Shown here: piece after piece, positions 28,876 to 39,449 of the stretch
Numbering within the stretch: position 1 is the first letter of the stretch
How the letters are laid out: each line of letters begins with the position of its first letter
Source of the DNA: Biscogniauxia marginata
Taxonomy: Eukaryota; Ascomycota; Sordariomycetes; Xylariales; Xylariaceae
DNA: 64,000 bases
Direction of reading: 5' to 3'
Assembly: GCA_022695795.1 (NCBI GenBank)
Contig: MU404063.1
Coordinates: forward strand, 639,682-703,681
Made by a program: the position numbers and the translations under genes
The notes under the pieces: model-generated
What the model saw: the letters and a program-made list of their open reading frames with translations, nothing else
Database searches by the model: none
What the model was told of the DNA's origin: nothing

Positions 28876-29289
28876 TGTTACGGATCTCGTGTTCCCCCCC
28901 TCTGCGTGCAGGTCACGTGAGCAAAATATGAATCAGTGAATCATGGGTGGATAAGAGTCGATTCACTGATTCAAGGTGAATCAGTGAATCATGGGTAGAC
29001 AAGAAGCGATTCACTGATTCAACGAGTTTATGTGAAGGAAGAACGAGTATAAGTAGATTGGGGTTTCCTTATGTATCTAGTTATTCATTCTCGTTCTTTA
29101 GCTATCAATCTAAGACTACAGTCACTCTTTGATACTATAGTGAGAGTACCTTGAAACCTCTCTGACGAACATAACATTGTGAACCCTTGAACCAATCTCA
29201 ACCTACTGTTACCTTCAAATCAAGAAAACCCAGTACGTACTCACCTGTGAAGTCAGCTGACTAGGAATACACAGGGAGGTTCGTCACAG
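28876..29289 (+). repeat. solo LTR, little RIP, inside element C
   Basis: A lone 414-bp LTR, TGTTACGGATC to GTTCGTCACA, with a perfect TSD GGGAA (28871-28875 and 29290-29294), inserted in the integrase-side pol of C. Its base composition is clearly less AT-rich than its surroundings, so it arrived late. U3 has two tandem 48-bp units (from 28929 and 28977), each holding a perfect 14-bp inverted repeat TGAATCAGTGAATC / GATTCACTGATTCA with a 17-base loop. R-U5 has the palindromes AGTACGTACT (29232-29241) and GTCAGCTGAC (29252-29261). Confidence 0.95.
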
Positions 29290-30939
29290 GGAAATTATAA
29301 ATCAAAAATTAACAAAAAAGATATTTAAATGTTTAAACAATAAAATGACAGATTAATTATATTAACTTATATATAAATTAACATAAAAAACTAAAAATAA
29401 CGGTTTAAGGAAAATTATAATTAAAAAGAAAAACAATTATAGTTTTAACAAGGATTTAGCGACAAACTTCTTTCGTATAAAGAAAAGGTATACGTATTAA
29501 AACGAATATAAGACGAATTCGTTAAAGAATTTTATAAACATCCTTTATATGGCCACTAAGGGATTTTCAAAACAATAAAACGACTTTAAAAAGAATTCGA
29601 CTTTCTAGGAATACGATAAATAATTAAAAGAATTATAAAGAATTATAACATCTATAATAAGGCTAAAGCATCACGACATAAACCATACGAACTATTATAA
29701 CTAATCTAAATACCTAATAAAACATGGAATATAATTATATAGGACTTCGTAGTGAAACTCCTAAAGTTAAAAGATCCTACCATAGAAGTACATTATAACA
29801 ACATATAAGTAATTATTAATAAACTCACGAAATACGCCTATTTCTTACTATTCAACGAATCGAGCATAATAAAACAATTAACTTTTAGCTTTTTAAGAAA
29901 ATACGTTAATAAATATAGGCTACTAAAACGCGTTGTTTTAAATAGAGACAAGTTATTTACGTCAAAATTTTGGACTAACTTAATAAAACGAATAAAAATT
30001 AAATAAAAGTTATTTATAACGTATTACCCCTAAATAAACAAGTAAATAAAAAGACTAAACCAAATAATAAAACAATATTTACGAAGCTATATTAACTAGA
30101 AAATAAATAATTAAGTAAAGTTGTTATTAATAGCCTAAATAGCATATAACACTTCGATTAACGAAGATATGAAGATGTCACTACACGAAGCAATATACAG
30201 GCAAAAAGCGGAAGTTTAAAAACAACCGATTAAACTTATAAAAGCACTAAAAATCGAAATAAAGGCCTTAAAAGTAGAAGTACTATCTAAAAAGATCTAG
30301 GCAGTATAATAACGGCTATAAAAAGAATTACGATTTATTTAAAATAAAATAATAAAGTATTATAATAAAAGAAGAATCGAGAAACCAATTCTTAAAAAAA
30401 GAGACATAATTTACTTACTTCGTTAACGATAAAACGTAACATTAAAAACACCTTAAATTAAAACAAAGCGACTTAGCAAAAAACTTAAATTTAAGAAATT
30501 AAAACCGTATAAGATTAAAGAGGTTATTTCAAAAATTAACTATAAACTAACATTACTAAAAAGATTTAAAATATATCCTGTATTTCATATTTCACTCTTA
30601 AAACCAACACTAAATAACGCCATACTAAAAAACCAACTAGAATTTAAAGAAAACCCTAATAAGTACAAAATAAAAAAGATATTAAATTCAAAACGGGTCG
30701 AAAGTTAACTATAGTATTTTGTCAAGTAGGAAGGCTATCCACTAAAAGAAAATACGTAGGAACCTCTCAAACACCTAAAGAACCTGACGAAAGAGCTTGC
30801 GAACTTTCACCGCCAGAACCCAGATCGGCTAGGAGGGCCCGAAGGTCAGGATCCTAATCTAGAAAGAACAAGTCGAAAAAGGGGGCGACCTCAAAAGCAG
30901 CATTAATCTACTCAGCTAATAAACGCTACTCGACCTCCA

Positions 30940-31270
30940 GTCTAGCTTGCTTCTCCTTTAAACGCTTTTATTTCTTTAATTAATCTAAACTTTAAAAACC
31001 ACGTTATATAATTTTAACTCCACATTTACACAACTATACATGTTACTTTCGTAACCGGATAAAGCAGGTAACGGCTTTATTCATTTTGCGTTAAAATTTT
31101 AAGAAGTTGTTCTTTACGAGGGCCTCCTCACGATTTAGTCGCTCCTTTTCCTTATAAATATTTTAAAAAAAAGCTATAAATAAATTGCTATTATCGCAAA
31201 ATGTGCGATTAGCTTTTAAACACTTCCCACACTTCGAACTATTTTCGACTTTTTTACACGAGAAACCTTT
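30940..31270 (-). pseudogene. antisense third ORF of element C (Cys-cluster plus coiled coil, relic)
   Basis: On the strand opposite to gag-pol, near the 3' LTR, a frame reads SCKKVENSSKCGKCLKANR then TFCD, i.e. C-x8-C-x2-C-x7-C-D. A charged helical stretch follows (KEKERLNREEALVK and onward). Few stops interrupt it (TAA for CAA). The cysteine spacing equals that of element B, and the charged tail is shared by all copies. It may be a zinc-binding coiled-coil protein; I cannot assign a family. Confidence 0.6.
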
Positions 31271-31498
31271 TTATAAATAAAAATAATAAAGTATAACCTC
31301 GAACCTCAAATCGTGAATTAATTAAATAATATTTTTTTAATAAACGGTAGAACTTTTAGGTTTGCTTTTCGATTTGGAAATTCTATTAACTAATATAATA
31401 ATTATTAATAAATAATAATAAGGAACTATTAAAGAAAAAGGAAAAGAAAAAAGCTTACTTTTATCTTTAAAACAAAGATCTTAAAAGGGGAAAAATGA

Positions 31499-31921
31499 TG
31501 TTACGATTTAACTAAATCTACTTACCCTTTACCTTTACGCGTCCGGATTTAAGTTCTTCCTTCTTCGCTATTATTACGTAATAATAAAACGGCGCTTCGT
31601 TATACTTTAAAAGCAAGACGAAGCACGCTCCCTTATACTTTAGAAGTAAAACAAAGCTCACATTAAATAATAAATCTAAACAACTATAAATAAAATAGGG
31701 TTTCCTTATATAATTAGTCTCGGGTTTTCTAGCTATCAATCTAAAACTATAATTACTCCTTAATACTATAATTAAAAGTACCTTAAAACCTCTTTAACGA
31801 ATATAACATTATAAATTACTTAAACCAATCTCAACTTACTATTACCTTTAAATCAAGAAAACCTAGTACGTACTTACCTGTGAAGTTAGCTGACTAGGAA
31901 GTCACAGGGAGGTTCGTCACA
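31499..31921 (+). repeat. 3' LTR of element C (423 bp)
   Basis: Matches the 5' LTR at 24041-24430 but has an extra 33-bp tandem unit in U3 (the segment around GAAGCACGCTCCCTTATACT) and is more RIP-mutated. It is preceded by the polypurine tract AAAAGGGGAAAAATGA. Confidence 0.93.
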
Positions 31922-33386
31922 TTATAATAAAAAAAGAATTAAAGGACTAATCCTTAAAAAAGGAAATATAGTTTACTTATTTCGCTAATAATAAAGCGTA
32001 ACATTAAAAACACTTTAAATTAAAATAAAACGACCTAGCGAAAAACTTAAATTTAAGAAATTAAAACTATATAAAATTAAAAAGGTTATTTTAAAAATCA
32101 ATTATAAGTTAATACTATTAAAAAGATTTAAAATACATTTTATATTTTATATTTTATTTTTAAAACCAACACTAAAAAACGCTTTATTAAAAAGCTAATT
32201 AAAATTTAAAAAAACCCCTAATAAGTACGAAATAAAAAAAATATTAAATTTAAAACGGATTAAAGGTTAATTATAATATTTTATTAAATAAAAAGAATAC
32301 CTACTTAAAAAGAACACTTAAGAACTACTTAAGCATTTAAAGAATTTAATAGCTAAGCTTAAAAACTTTTATCGTTAAAACCCAGATCACTTAAAGGGAT
32401 TCGAAAACCTAGGTCGTGATCTAGTTACGACTAATCAAAAAAAGGAACGACCTCGAAAGTAACTTTAACCTATTTAACTAAGAACTACTATTCAGCTTAA
32501 AAACGCTTTTATTCCGCCTTAATACGTTCTTAATCCTTTAACTTATCTAGGTTTTAAAGTCCACGTTAAATAAATTAAACCTTACACTTATATAACCATT
32601 TAAATTAACGATTTAATCGCGCAATTTTACTTAATAGTTCTTAAAGTTATTAAATAATTACCCGTTTTTCTTAATTTATTTTAAGTTTTTCTTTTTAAAT
32701 GTTTTAAAAAGATTTTAAAAAAACATAATTACCGTTATAAAAAGTAGTATTAATCTCGTTATAATTCTAACATTTTTTCCGATTTTTTAACATTTTACAT
32801 AATAAGCCCCTTTTAAAATAGCGAGTATAAAATATAATTATATATCTAAATTAATTAATAGCGGCGGTTAGTTTATATCGATATTTAAAAAAATTCCTTT
32901 TTTTTAAACTTATTCGTATATTCTTAGTAACATAATAAAATAAAATAATTAAAATAAAAGGTTATTAAAAAAAGAAGTTTTAAAGATAAAATCATTTAAA
33001 AAAAAGATATAATATTACGACTTAATAAAGGTAAAAAGAATTTAAGTAATTATATAATTTAAAGTTACATAACTCTAGAAAGATTCTTTATTATTCTCTT
33101 GAGAATTAGGGAGAATATAGATATAACTATTTATAAAGAATAAAATATAAGTAAATTAAAATTTCCTACGTATCTAGTTATTCATTTTAGTTCCTTAACT
33201 ATTAATCTAAAATTATAATTACTTTTTAATATTATAAGGAGAGTACCTTAAAACCTCTTTAACGAATAAAACATTATAAAACACTTAAACTAATTTTAAC
33301 TCATTATTACCTTTAAATTAAAAAAACCTAGTACGTATTTACCTGTGAAGTCAGCTAACTAGGAACACATAAGGAGGTTCGTCACA
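31922..33386 (+). mobile_element. element D, piece 3 (integrase end, tail, 3' LTR)
   Basis: Resumes D's integrase after the TTATA target duplication and runs to the 3' LTR at 33013-33386. The minus strand at about 32450-32830 carries the antisense ORF with GLLCKMLKNRKKC, like element B. The bases that follow the LTR (AAGAT, 33387-33391) should be the right TSD; the left one is outside the window. Confidence 0.88.
33013..33386 (+). repeat. 3' LTR of element D (374 bp)
   Basis: Begins TATTACGACTTAATAAAGG and ends GTTCGTCACA. The U3 type is the same as element B's LTRs (mirror of CTTTATTAAGTCGTAACA). Confidence 0.9.
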
Positions 33387-35397
33387 AAGATATATTAAAA
33401 ATAATTTTAGTTGTTTTTTTTCTTTAAAGTAGATTTAGTAATCTTATTAATTATGTTTTAATAATTCTTTTTTGTTTTGTTTTTAAATAATTTATAAAAA
33501 CGGAGGTATTTACGTAATACTTTTTTTATTAAATTTTCAAGTTTAATTACTTAAATTATATAAGTAATATGTTTCGTTTTTATATTCGTTTTTTAGAGTT
33601 ATTTATAATACTTATTTTATAACTTGTAATAATTAACTCTTTTTAATTTTAATTTTAATAAAACGTGTTTATCTCGAAATTTATTTATAAATTATTTTTT
33701 TAAGTTAATTTATTCTTAAAATTATATCGTGATTTAATATATATATAATATTAAGAATAACTTATTTAAGATGTTTTTAAATAATTATTAAAAAAGGAAT
33801 TATTTCTTTTAACACTTTACTACTTTTATAATTAAATATATAATTTTTATTTGTTCTTTTTAAGCAGCATTAATTTTAATACCCTTTTTTATTCCGGCCC
33901 CACTTTTATAATTTCCTTCTTTTTACTAATCGCCGTTTTTTCGCTATATCGTTCTTTTTTTTTATAAGGTATTATTCGAAGTTTTTATTATTAATAGCAA
34001 TTACTATTATAACGTAGTTATTAAACTTTTTTAAGTTCTTTTTTTTATATAGATTTATTTTATATAATTCATTTTTTATATAGTTTTTTAGTTCTTTATA
34101 AAACAAGTAATATAAGCTTTTAATAAATAGTTATAATTAGCTTATAAGTTCTTTAAACTTAATAACGTAATTTAAAGCCTTTTTATTTTATCGTAATTTA
34201 TAAAATCGAGTTTTGGTTTATTACTTAAAGATTAAGTTATTAAATATAGACTTAAGTTGTTTTTTAAACTTTTTATAATTTTAAAGACCTTTTTTATGTT
34301 TTTTAAACTTTTTATAATTTTAAAGACCTTTTTTATGTTTTTTAAAACGCTTAATTTATTATTTAAGTGATTTTTTAACATCGGCTAAAACCAGGTTAAG
34401 GCAGTTCCGGCGAGGAGTTAAAATATCGTAAAAACCTTTTATTCCTTAATAATAATTATTCCGTAATAAAATTATAAATAGGTTTTAACTTAAATTAAAA
34501 ATCCCTTTAAATTACTTAACTTATTATATTTATTAAGTATAATTAATTTAAAACTTTTTATATTAAGAATTATTATGTCGTTTTCGTCGTTTAAGCTATT
34601 AAGGTCGCTATTATTTAGGAGTGGCTTTAGTTATTTATTTCTAAGAAATAAAGGTTATTTTGCTTATTTATTTTCTTTTTTAGGTGTTTTTTTTTCCTCT
34701 TTTTTTTTCTTTTTTAAACGATTTTTTATTGAGCTTTAAAGGTATCCTTTTAAGGCTTTTTTTAATTATAATTATAATTAATTCTTATATTAGTTTTTTA
34801 AATCTTTTTATTATATCGTAAAAAAATTTAAAACTTTCGTTTAAAAGCTTATTAATTATTGTTTTTTTATTTGTTTTTTTATTACTTTTTAGTTTTAAAG
34901 GGTATATTTATTTTAAAACGGTTCGATTAAAAGTCCTTTCTTTTAAATTAATATTAAATATTAATTAAAGAGCTATTAAAATGTGATAAACCTCTTTATT
35001 TATTTTTAATTAATTAACTTTATAAATAAATACGTATTAAGTTTTTCTTGTTTTAAAAGTAATAATGGATTAAAATTAATTTAAGAGATTTATAATGCTT
35101 TATTTGTTAAAGAAATTTCAAGGTATTTTCATTATAATATTAAAGAATAATTATAATCTTAAATTAATAACTAAAAAACTTTAAATAAATAATTAAATAT
35201 AAAGAAAATTCGAATTTATTTATACTTACTTTTTTATAAAGTAATACTCATTATTTTCCTTAAGTTTTAAGAAATTAATAAAGAATGTTAATATTCTCTT
35301 TAATTCTTAAGAGTCCAATAAAGAATTCTTTTTAAAGTTATATAACCTTAGATTACATGACTCTCTTTATTCCTCTTACCTTTGTTGGTTTGTAACA
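33387..35397 (-). mobile_element. element E: minus-strand gypsy element, 5' part with internal deletion
   Basis: The outermost gypsy element seen. Minus-strand protease/RT-proximal sequence (33387-33842) matches A at about 11040-11510. It then jumps directly to the gag zinc-knuckle region (33850 onward, like A near 13100), so about 1.6 kb is deleted. Gag runs to about 34980 and the 5' LTR is at 34982-35397. The remaining pol should lie left of the window, beyond D. RIP is very heavy. A short tandem duplication (TTTTTAAACTTTTTATAATT type) lies at 34260-34340. Confidence 0.85.
34982..35397 (-). repeat. 5' LTR of element E (416 bp)
   Basis: Starts TGTGATAAACC, ends GTTTGTAACA, and carries a B-type U3 with two AAGAATGTTAATATTCT / AAAGAATTC-like units. 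Confidence 0.85.
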
Positions 35398-36784
35398 TTT
35401 AATTTATAATAAGGAAATATTATAAGTAACTATTAAAAAGCTATTTATTATAAAGTTATTATCTTATTATATATATATATAATAATATTTAAAATAAGGA
35501 AAATCGATTTTTTTATTTATAAAGTTTAAAAGTTTATAACTTTATTATTTTACTTAAAAAAGCTAAAAAGAATAATAACCAAAAAAATGGTTTAAATAAC
35601 ATTATAAATAAGCCTTATTAACTTTTAATACGTCGAAATAATCCTTAAAAATTAATTATAAACTTAATAATTAACTTTATTTACGATATAAAATTAATAT
35701 TAATAAATAAATAAAAAGTTATATTAATTACTTTAAATATTTAAAAAGCGTTTAACGCTTTATTAAAAAATAAGTTTTTTAATAAAATAGTTAAATAAAA
35801 ATAATTAAATATTATATTTTAACTTATAAAGTTTTTTCTTTTTAATTATTAAATTTCTATTAAACTTAAAAATATTATTATATTATTAAAGAAAGTTGTT
35901 TATAAAATCCTTTAAAGCTCTTTTTAGTTCTTTATATTATATATATTATATCTTTATAAACTAGTTAAAAAAATTCCTCTAAATAGAGATATATTAATAA
36001 TATAATAATTTTTACTTTTAATAAAACTTTAAAGAAAAGTATTAAAACTATTTAAAAAAATAAATAAAATCCTTAAATATAAAAACCGTAATAAAATAAC
36101 TTTTAACTTAAAAAAATAAAAATAATTTATTTTATTAAAAAGAAATTTAACTTTTTTATTAATTTAAAAAAAGACATTAAAATTAAATTAATTTTTATTT
36201 AAAACTTAAACACCTTAAAAGCCCTTAATACTTTAAAATAATTAAAAATATATTTAAATAAAAAACTTAAATTTAAGCGTTATATAAAAATAAAAGCGGT
36301 TAAAACCTTAAAAATCTTAAATTATATTAAAGCTTTATTCGTTATAACTAAAAACCCCCTCGTAATAAAATTATATAAAGTAATTAATATTATCTTTTTT
36401 TATATTACTATATAATAGCGAAATCTAGTATAAAAAGCGTAAAAGCCTAATTAAAAAGATAATTAATACCCGCATAATAAACGTTAATATTAAATTAAAG
36501 AGATACGTCTTCTTAATTTAAAAGGCGCTAACGAAAACTATTAAAGAAATTCTATTAATATAAAAAACGTTTTTTAAAAATGCCTTATTTACGGTATTTA
36601 ATATTCTTATAATAAAGATAATATAAATATATTTATAAGTTATAAACTATTTACGATAATTACTTATTAACTTTTAAAACGGTTTTAAAAACGATAATAA
36701 AAAATAAGTTAATTATAAAAAGCTTTAATAGGCTTATAATTAATTACTTAACTTTTCTTATATATAAAACGAAATATTTTATAC

Positions 36785-37095
36785 CTTTTAAATAATAATT
36801 AAACTTTTAAATAATAATTAAACTTTTAAATAATAATTAAACTTTTAAATAATAATTAAACTTTTAAATAATAATTAAACTTTTAAATAATAATTAAACN
36901 NNNNNNNNNNNNNNNNNNNNNNNNNNNNNNNNNNNNNNNNNNNNNNNNNNNNNNNNNNNNNNNNNNNNNNNNNNNNNNNNNNNNNNNNNNNNNNNAAACT
37001 TTTAAATAATACTTAAACTTTTAAATAATAATTAAACTTTTAAATAATAATTAAACTTTTAAATAATAATTAAACTTTTAAATAATAATTAAACC
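36785..37095. repeat. 19-bp tandem repeat with assembly gap
   Basis: Unit AACTTTTAAATAATAATTA, at least six copies before and five after the N run at 36900-36995. Confidence 0.92.
36900..36995. other. assembly gap (96 N)
   Basis: A run of N inside the 19-bp array. Confidence 0.99.
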
Positions 37096-37702
37096 TTTTT
37101 TAAAAAAACTAAATTACTTTTTACGCGAATAATATAATAATTATTTAAAACGCCTAAAAAGACACTTTGAACTCTTTATAAAAAGTTTTTATCGAGATTT
37201 ATAAGTTTATAAAACGACACGATATAATCTTTAAATAATATCTTGGTTATTATAAAATCTAAGGTAACGAATTAACGGATTTCTACGTAAAAAGCGGAGT
37301 TATAAACGACCCCCTAAATCTTAAATTAACGTTTATACTTATAATTATTAAAATAATAATTTAATAAAAACACGCTTATATTTTTAATAGCTTTTAAGTA
37401 ATAAAAATTACTTATTACTTAAAAAGGTGTTTTTAAACACTTTTTTTACTTAAAAAACCCTTAATTAATATTTTAATATTATTTTAACTTATAAAAATTA
37501 TAATTTAAAAATATATTATATTTATATTTTTATATTTATAAATTATTAACTTAAAATTTTTAAAAATTTAATATATTACTTATAAAGCTTAATATTACTA
37601 AAAAACTAATTTAAACCCTTAAAACCTATTAAAAAACCCGACGATAACAAATTAAACAAGTATAATTAACTAATAAGGTTATATCGATTAAAACTAAAAA
37701 AC

Positions 37703-38174
37703 TATTACGAACCAACTATGTTAAAAGGGTTTCCAGTAGGGGTAGTCGGACACGGACCAAGAATGTACGGACCAGTGGTCCCCTCTCTGTAATGTGATGT
37801 AACATCACGTGACCCAATCAAAGGTGTTCATCTAATTGAGTCTGATTATGGAGAGAATCAAAGGTGTTTATCTGATTAAGTCTAATTCTCTCGGTATCTA
37901 ACATACCAAACGGGAAGAACGTATACAAGGGAGAATAAGTATAAAAAGGATGGGATTTCTCATGTATCTAGTCGTTCATTCTCTAGCTATTAATCTAAGA
38001 CTATAGTCACTCCTTAATACTATAGTGAGAGTACCTTGAAATCTCTTTAACGAACAAGACATTGTGAATCTCTTGAACCAATCTTAATTCATTGTTATCT
38101 TTAAATCAAGAAAACCTAGTACGTACTTACCTGTGAAGTCAGCTGACTAGGAATACACAGGGAGGTTCGTCACA
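37703..38174 (+). repeat. solo LTR, little RIP, inside the LINE relic
   Basis: A 472-bp LTR, TATTACGAACC to GTTCGTCACA, with a perfect TSD AAAAC (37698-37702 and 38175-38179). It shares R-U5 with the other LTRs (GACTATAGTC, AGTACGTACT, GTCAGCTGAC palindromes) but has its own U3, including ATCACGTGACC and two tandem units of about 41 bp starting AATCAAAGGTGTT. Much less mutated than its surroundings. Confidence 0.93.
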
Positions 38175-38750
38175 AAAACCTTAATAATAAGTATAAATAT
38201 TAAACATAATTAATTTAAAACTCTTTAAAGTTCTAGAAATTCTATATAGTTATAAGTTATTTCGAAAAAATTTATTTATTATTTAAGCTAAAAAGAAAAT
38301 AATATTATAATTAACGAAATTAAAAAAAACAACAAAGAAAGGTAATAACGGAAATAATAACAAAAAAGGAGAAAAAAAAGGAATTAAAAATAATAATTCT
38401 TATGAAATTACTAAAGAGCTAAAAAAAAAAGGGGGGGGGGATTTTATATTTACTAAATATTAATTTTAAAAGACGGACGAAGTTTAAAACTATTAATTTT
38501 ACTTTATTTTATTTTATTATATTACATTATATTAATATACTTTTTAAACTTAAAACGAAGCTTATTAAAGTTATAACGACTAATAAAGGGAAAAAAAGGA
38601 CTTTTTATCCTTTTAATAATAAAAATAAATAACAAACTTATATAATAACAAATTAACAAAACCGATAAATAATAACCACTAATTAAAGAATATTAAGCCC
38701 TAAAAACAAAGAATAACCTCACAAATTATAAATAACTTTAGATTTAAATA
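38175..38750. other. AT-rich relic sequence up to the RIP boundary
   Basis: Continuation of the AT-rich relic, with a G run near 38438-38448 and simple repeats. Composition returns to normal between about 38750 and 38830. No gene is visible. Confidence 0.6.
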
Positions 38751-39449
38751 CTTATAGCTTATAACTAGTCACGTCTTATACCCTTAAGGAGATTACCTAG
38801 GAGGGCTCACGCCCCCCTCGCTTAGACATTAAACAATACAATAATAATAATAACAACAATAATAGGATGTCTTTAGCCCACGGCACCCGCTTTCATTATA
38901 CATTAAAACTCCCGTCGTTGTATTCGTAATGAGCCGCAAGATACTCTACCGAGGTTGACTGCCTTGAGCGTTTCTAATAGTTTCTCCTCGATACTTTCCC
39001 TGGTGTTGTATCTAGTACGTGACTTCTCCATGGTTGTAGGCACGGTTTCATTGGCAACACTGGAATGATATTGAATTAGGATGTGATTAAGTTGGAAGAT
39101 AAGAAGCAAACTTTCTGTCATTGCCTAAATACACATGTACTAAGATCCAGTGACCACCTGTAGTTTACTGTTGGGAAATCATAGGATGAATACCTGGCTG
39201 GTTGGATAAGACATAATATTATCGACTGCATGTAGCAATGAAAGCAGTTGCATGTCCAAACCCAGCGAAACTTGTAGTACAACCTGTCACAAAGTTCATG
39301 GTTTCTTTCAAATTCCCTAAGCGATATATTCCACGTGAACTGCTTAAACCAACACAATTGCCTTGGCCTATCAAAAGAACCTTGTACGACATCGACACAT
39401 AAGCTCAAAATAAGGATGGCCGATGTCTATCACAGGCTGTCTGAGCAAG
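38751..39449. other. non-coding 3' flank of the SDR gene
   Basis: Includes a short AAT/AAC microsatellite (38834-38865). Small open frames here have no recognisable motif. I see no supported gene. Confidence 0.5.

Larger units (their letters stand above)
24041..31921 (+). mobile_element. element C: complete plus-strand gypsy element inserted in D
   Basis: LTRs at 24041-24430 and 31499-31921, with a perfect TSD TTATA (24036-24040 and 31922-31926). Without the solo LTR inside (28876-29289 plus TSD) it is about 7.46 kb. Order on plus: gag from about 24510, CCHC knuckle near 25560-25615, protease, reverse transcriptase near 27960-28100, RNase H near 28400-28760, integrase HHCC finger near 29525-29575, integrase core to about 30500, tail, and then the antisense ORF. 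The first 140 bp of the 5' LTR and 30740-30960 are richer in GC, so RIP has struck unevenly. Confidence 0.94.
35398..37702 (+). mobile_element. decayed non-LTR (LINE, Tad-like) element
   Basis: Extremely AT-rich relic, read on plus through RIP stops. At 36100-36330 it shows a reverse transcriptase tail of LINE type (YLNKKLKFKRYIKIKAVKT, equivalent to the family's LD-x-KL-x-F-x-x-HI-x-x-R-x-x-KA block). At 37230-37340 it has an RNase H stretch (YKIQGNELTDFYVKSG, equivalent to GIPGNERAD-x-LAKAG). RT followed by RNase H in this order is typical of fungal Tad/I-clade LINEs. A 19-bp tandem array with an assembly gap lies at about 36785-37095. The element probably continues beyond the solo LTR to about 38450. 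Confidence 0.6.

Noticed and set aside
39118..39408. 96-codon minus-strand frame downstream of the SDR
   Set aside because: No motif, no start context, overlaps another frame, and ends before the SDR stop; probably chance.
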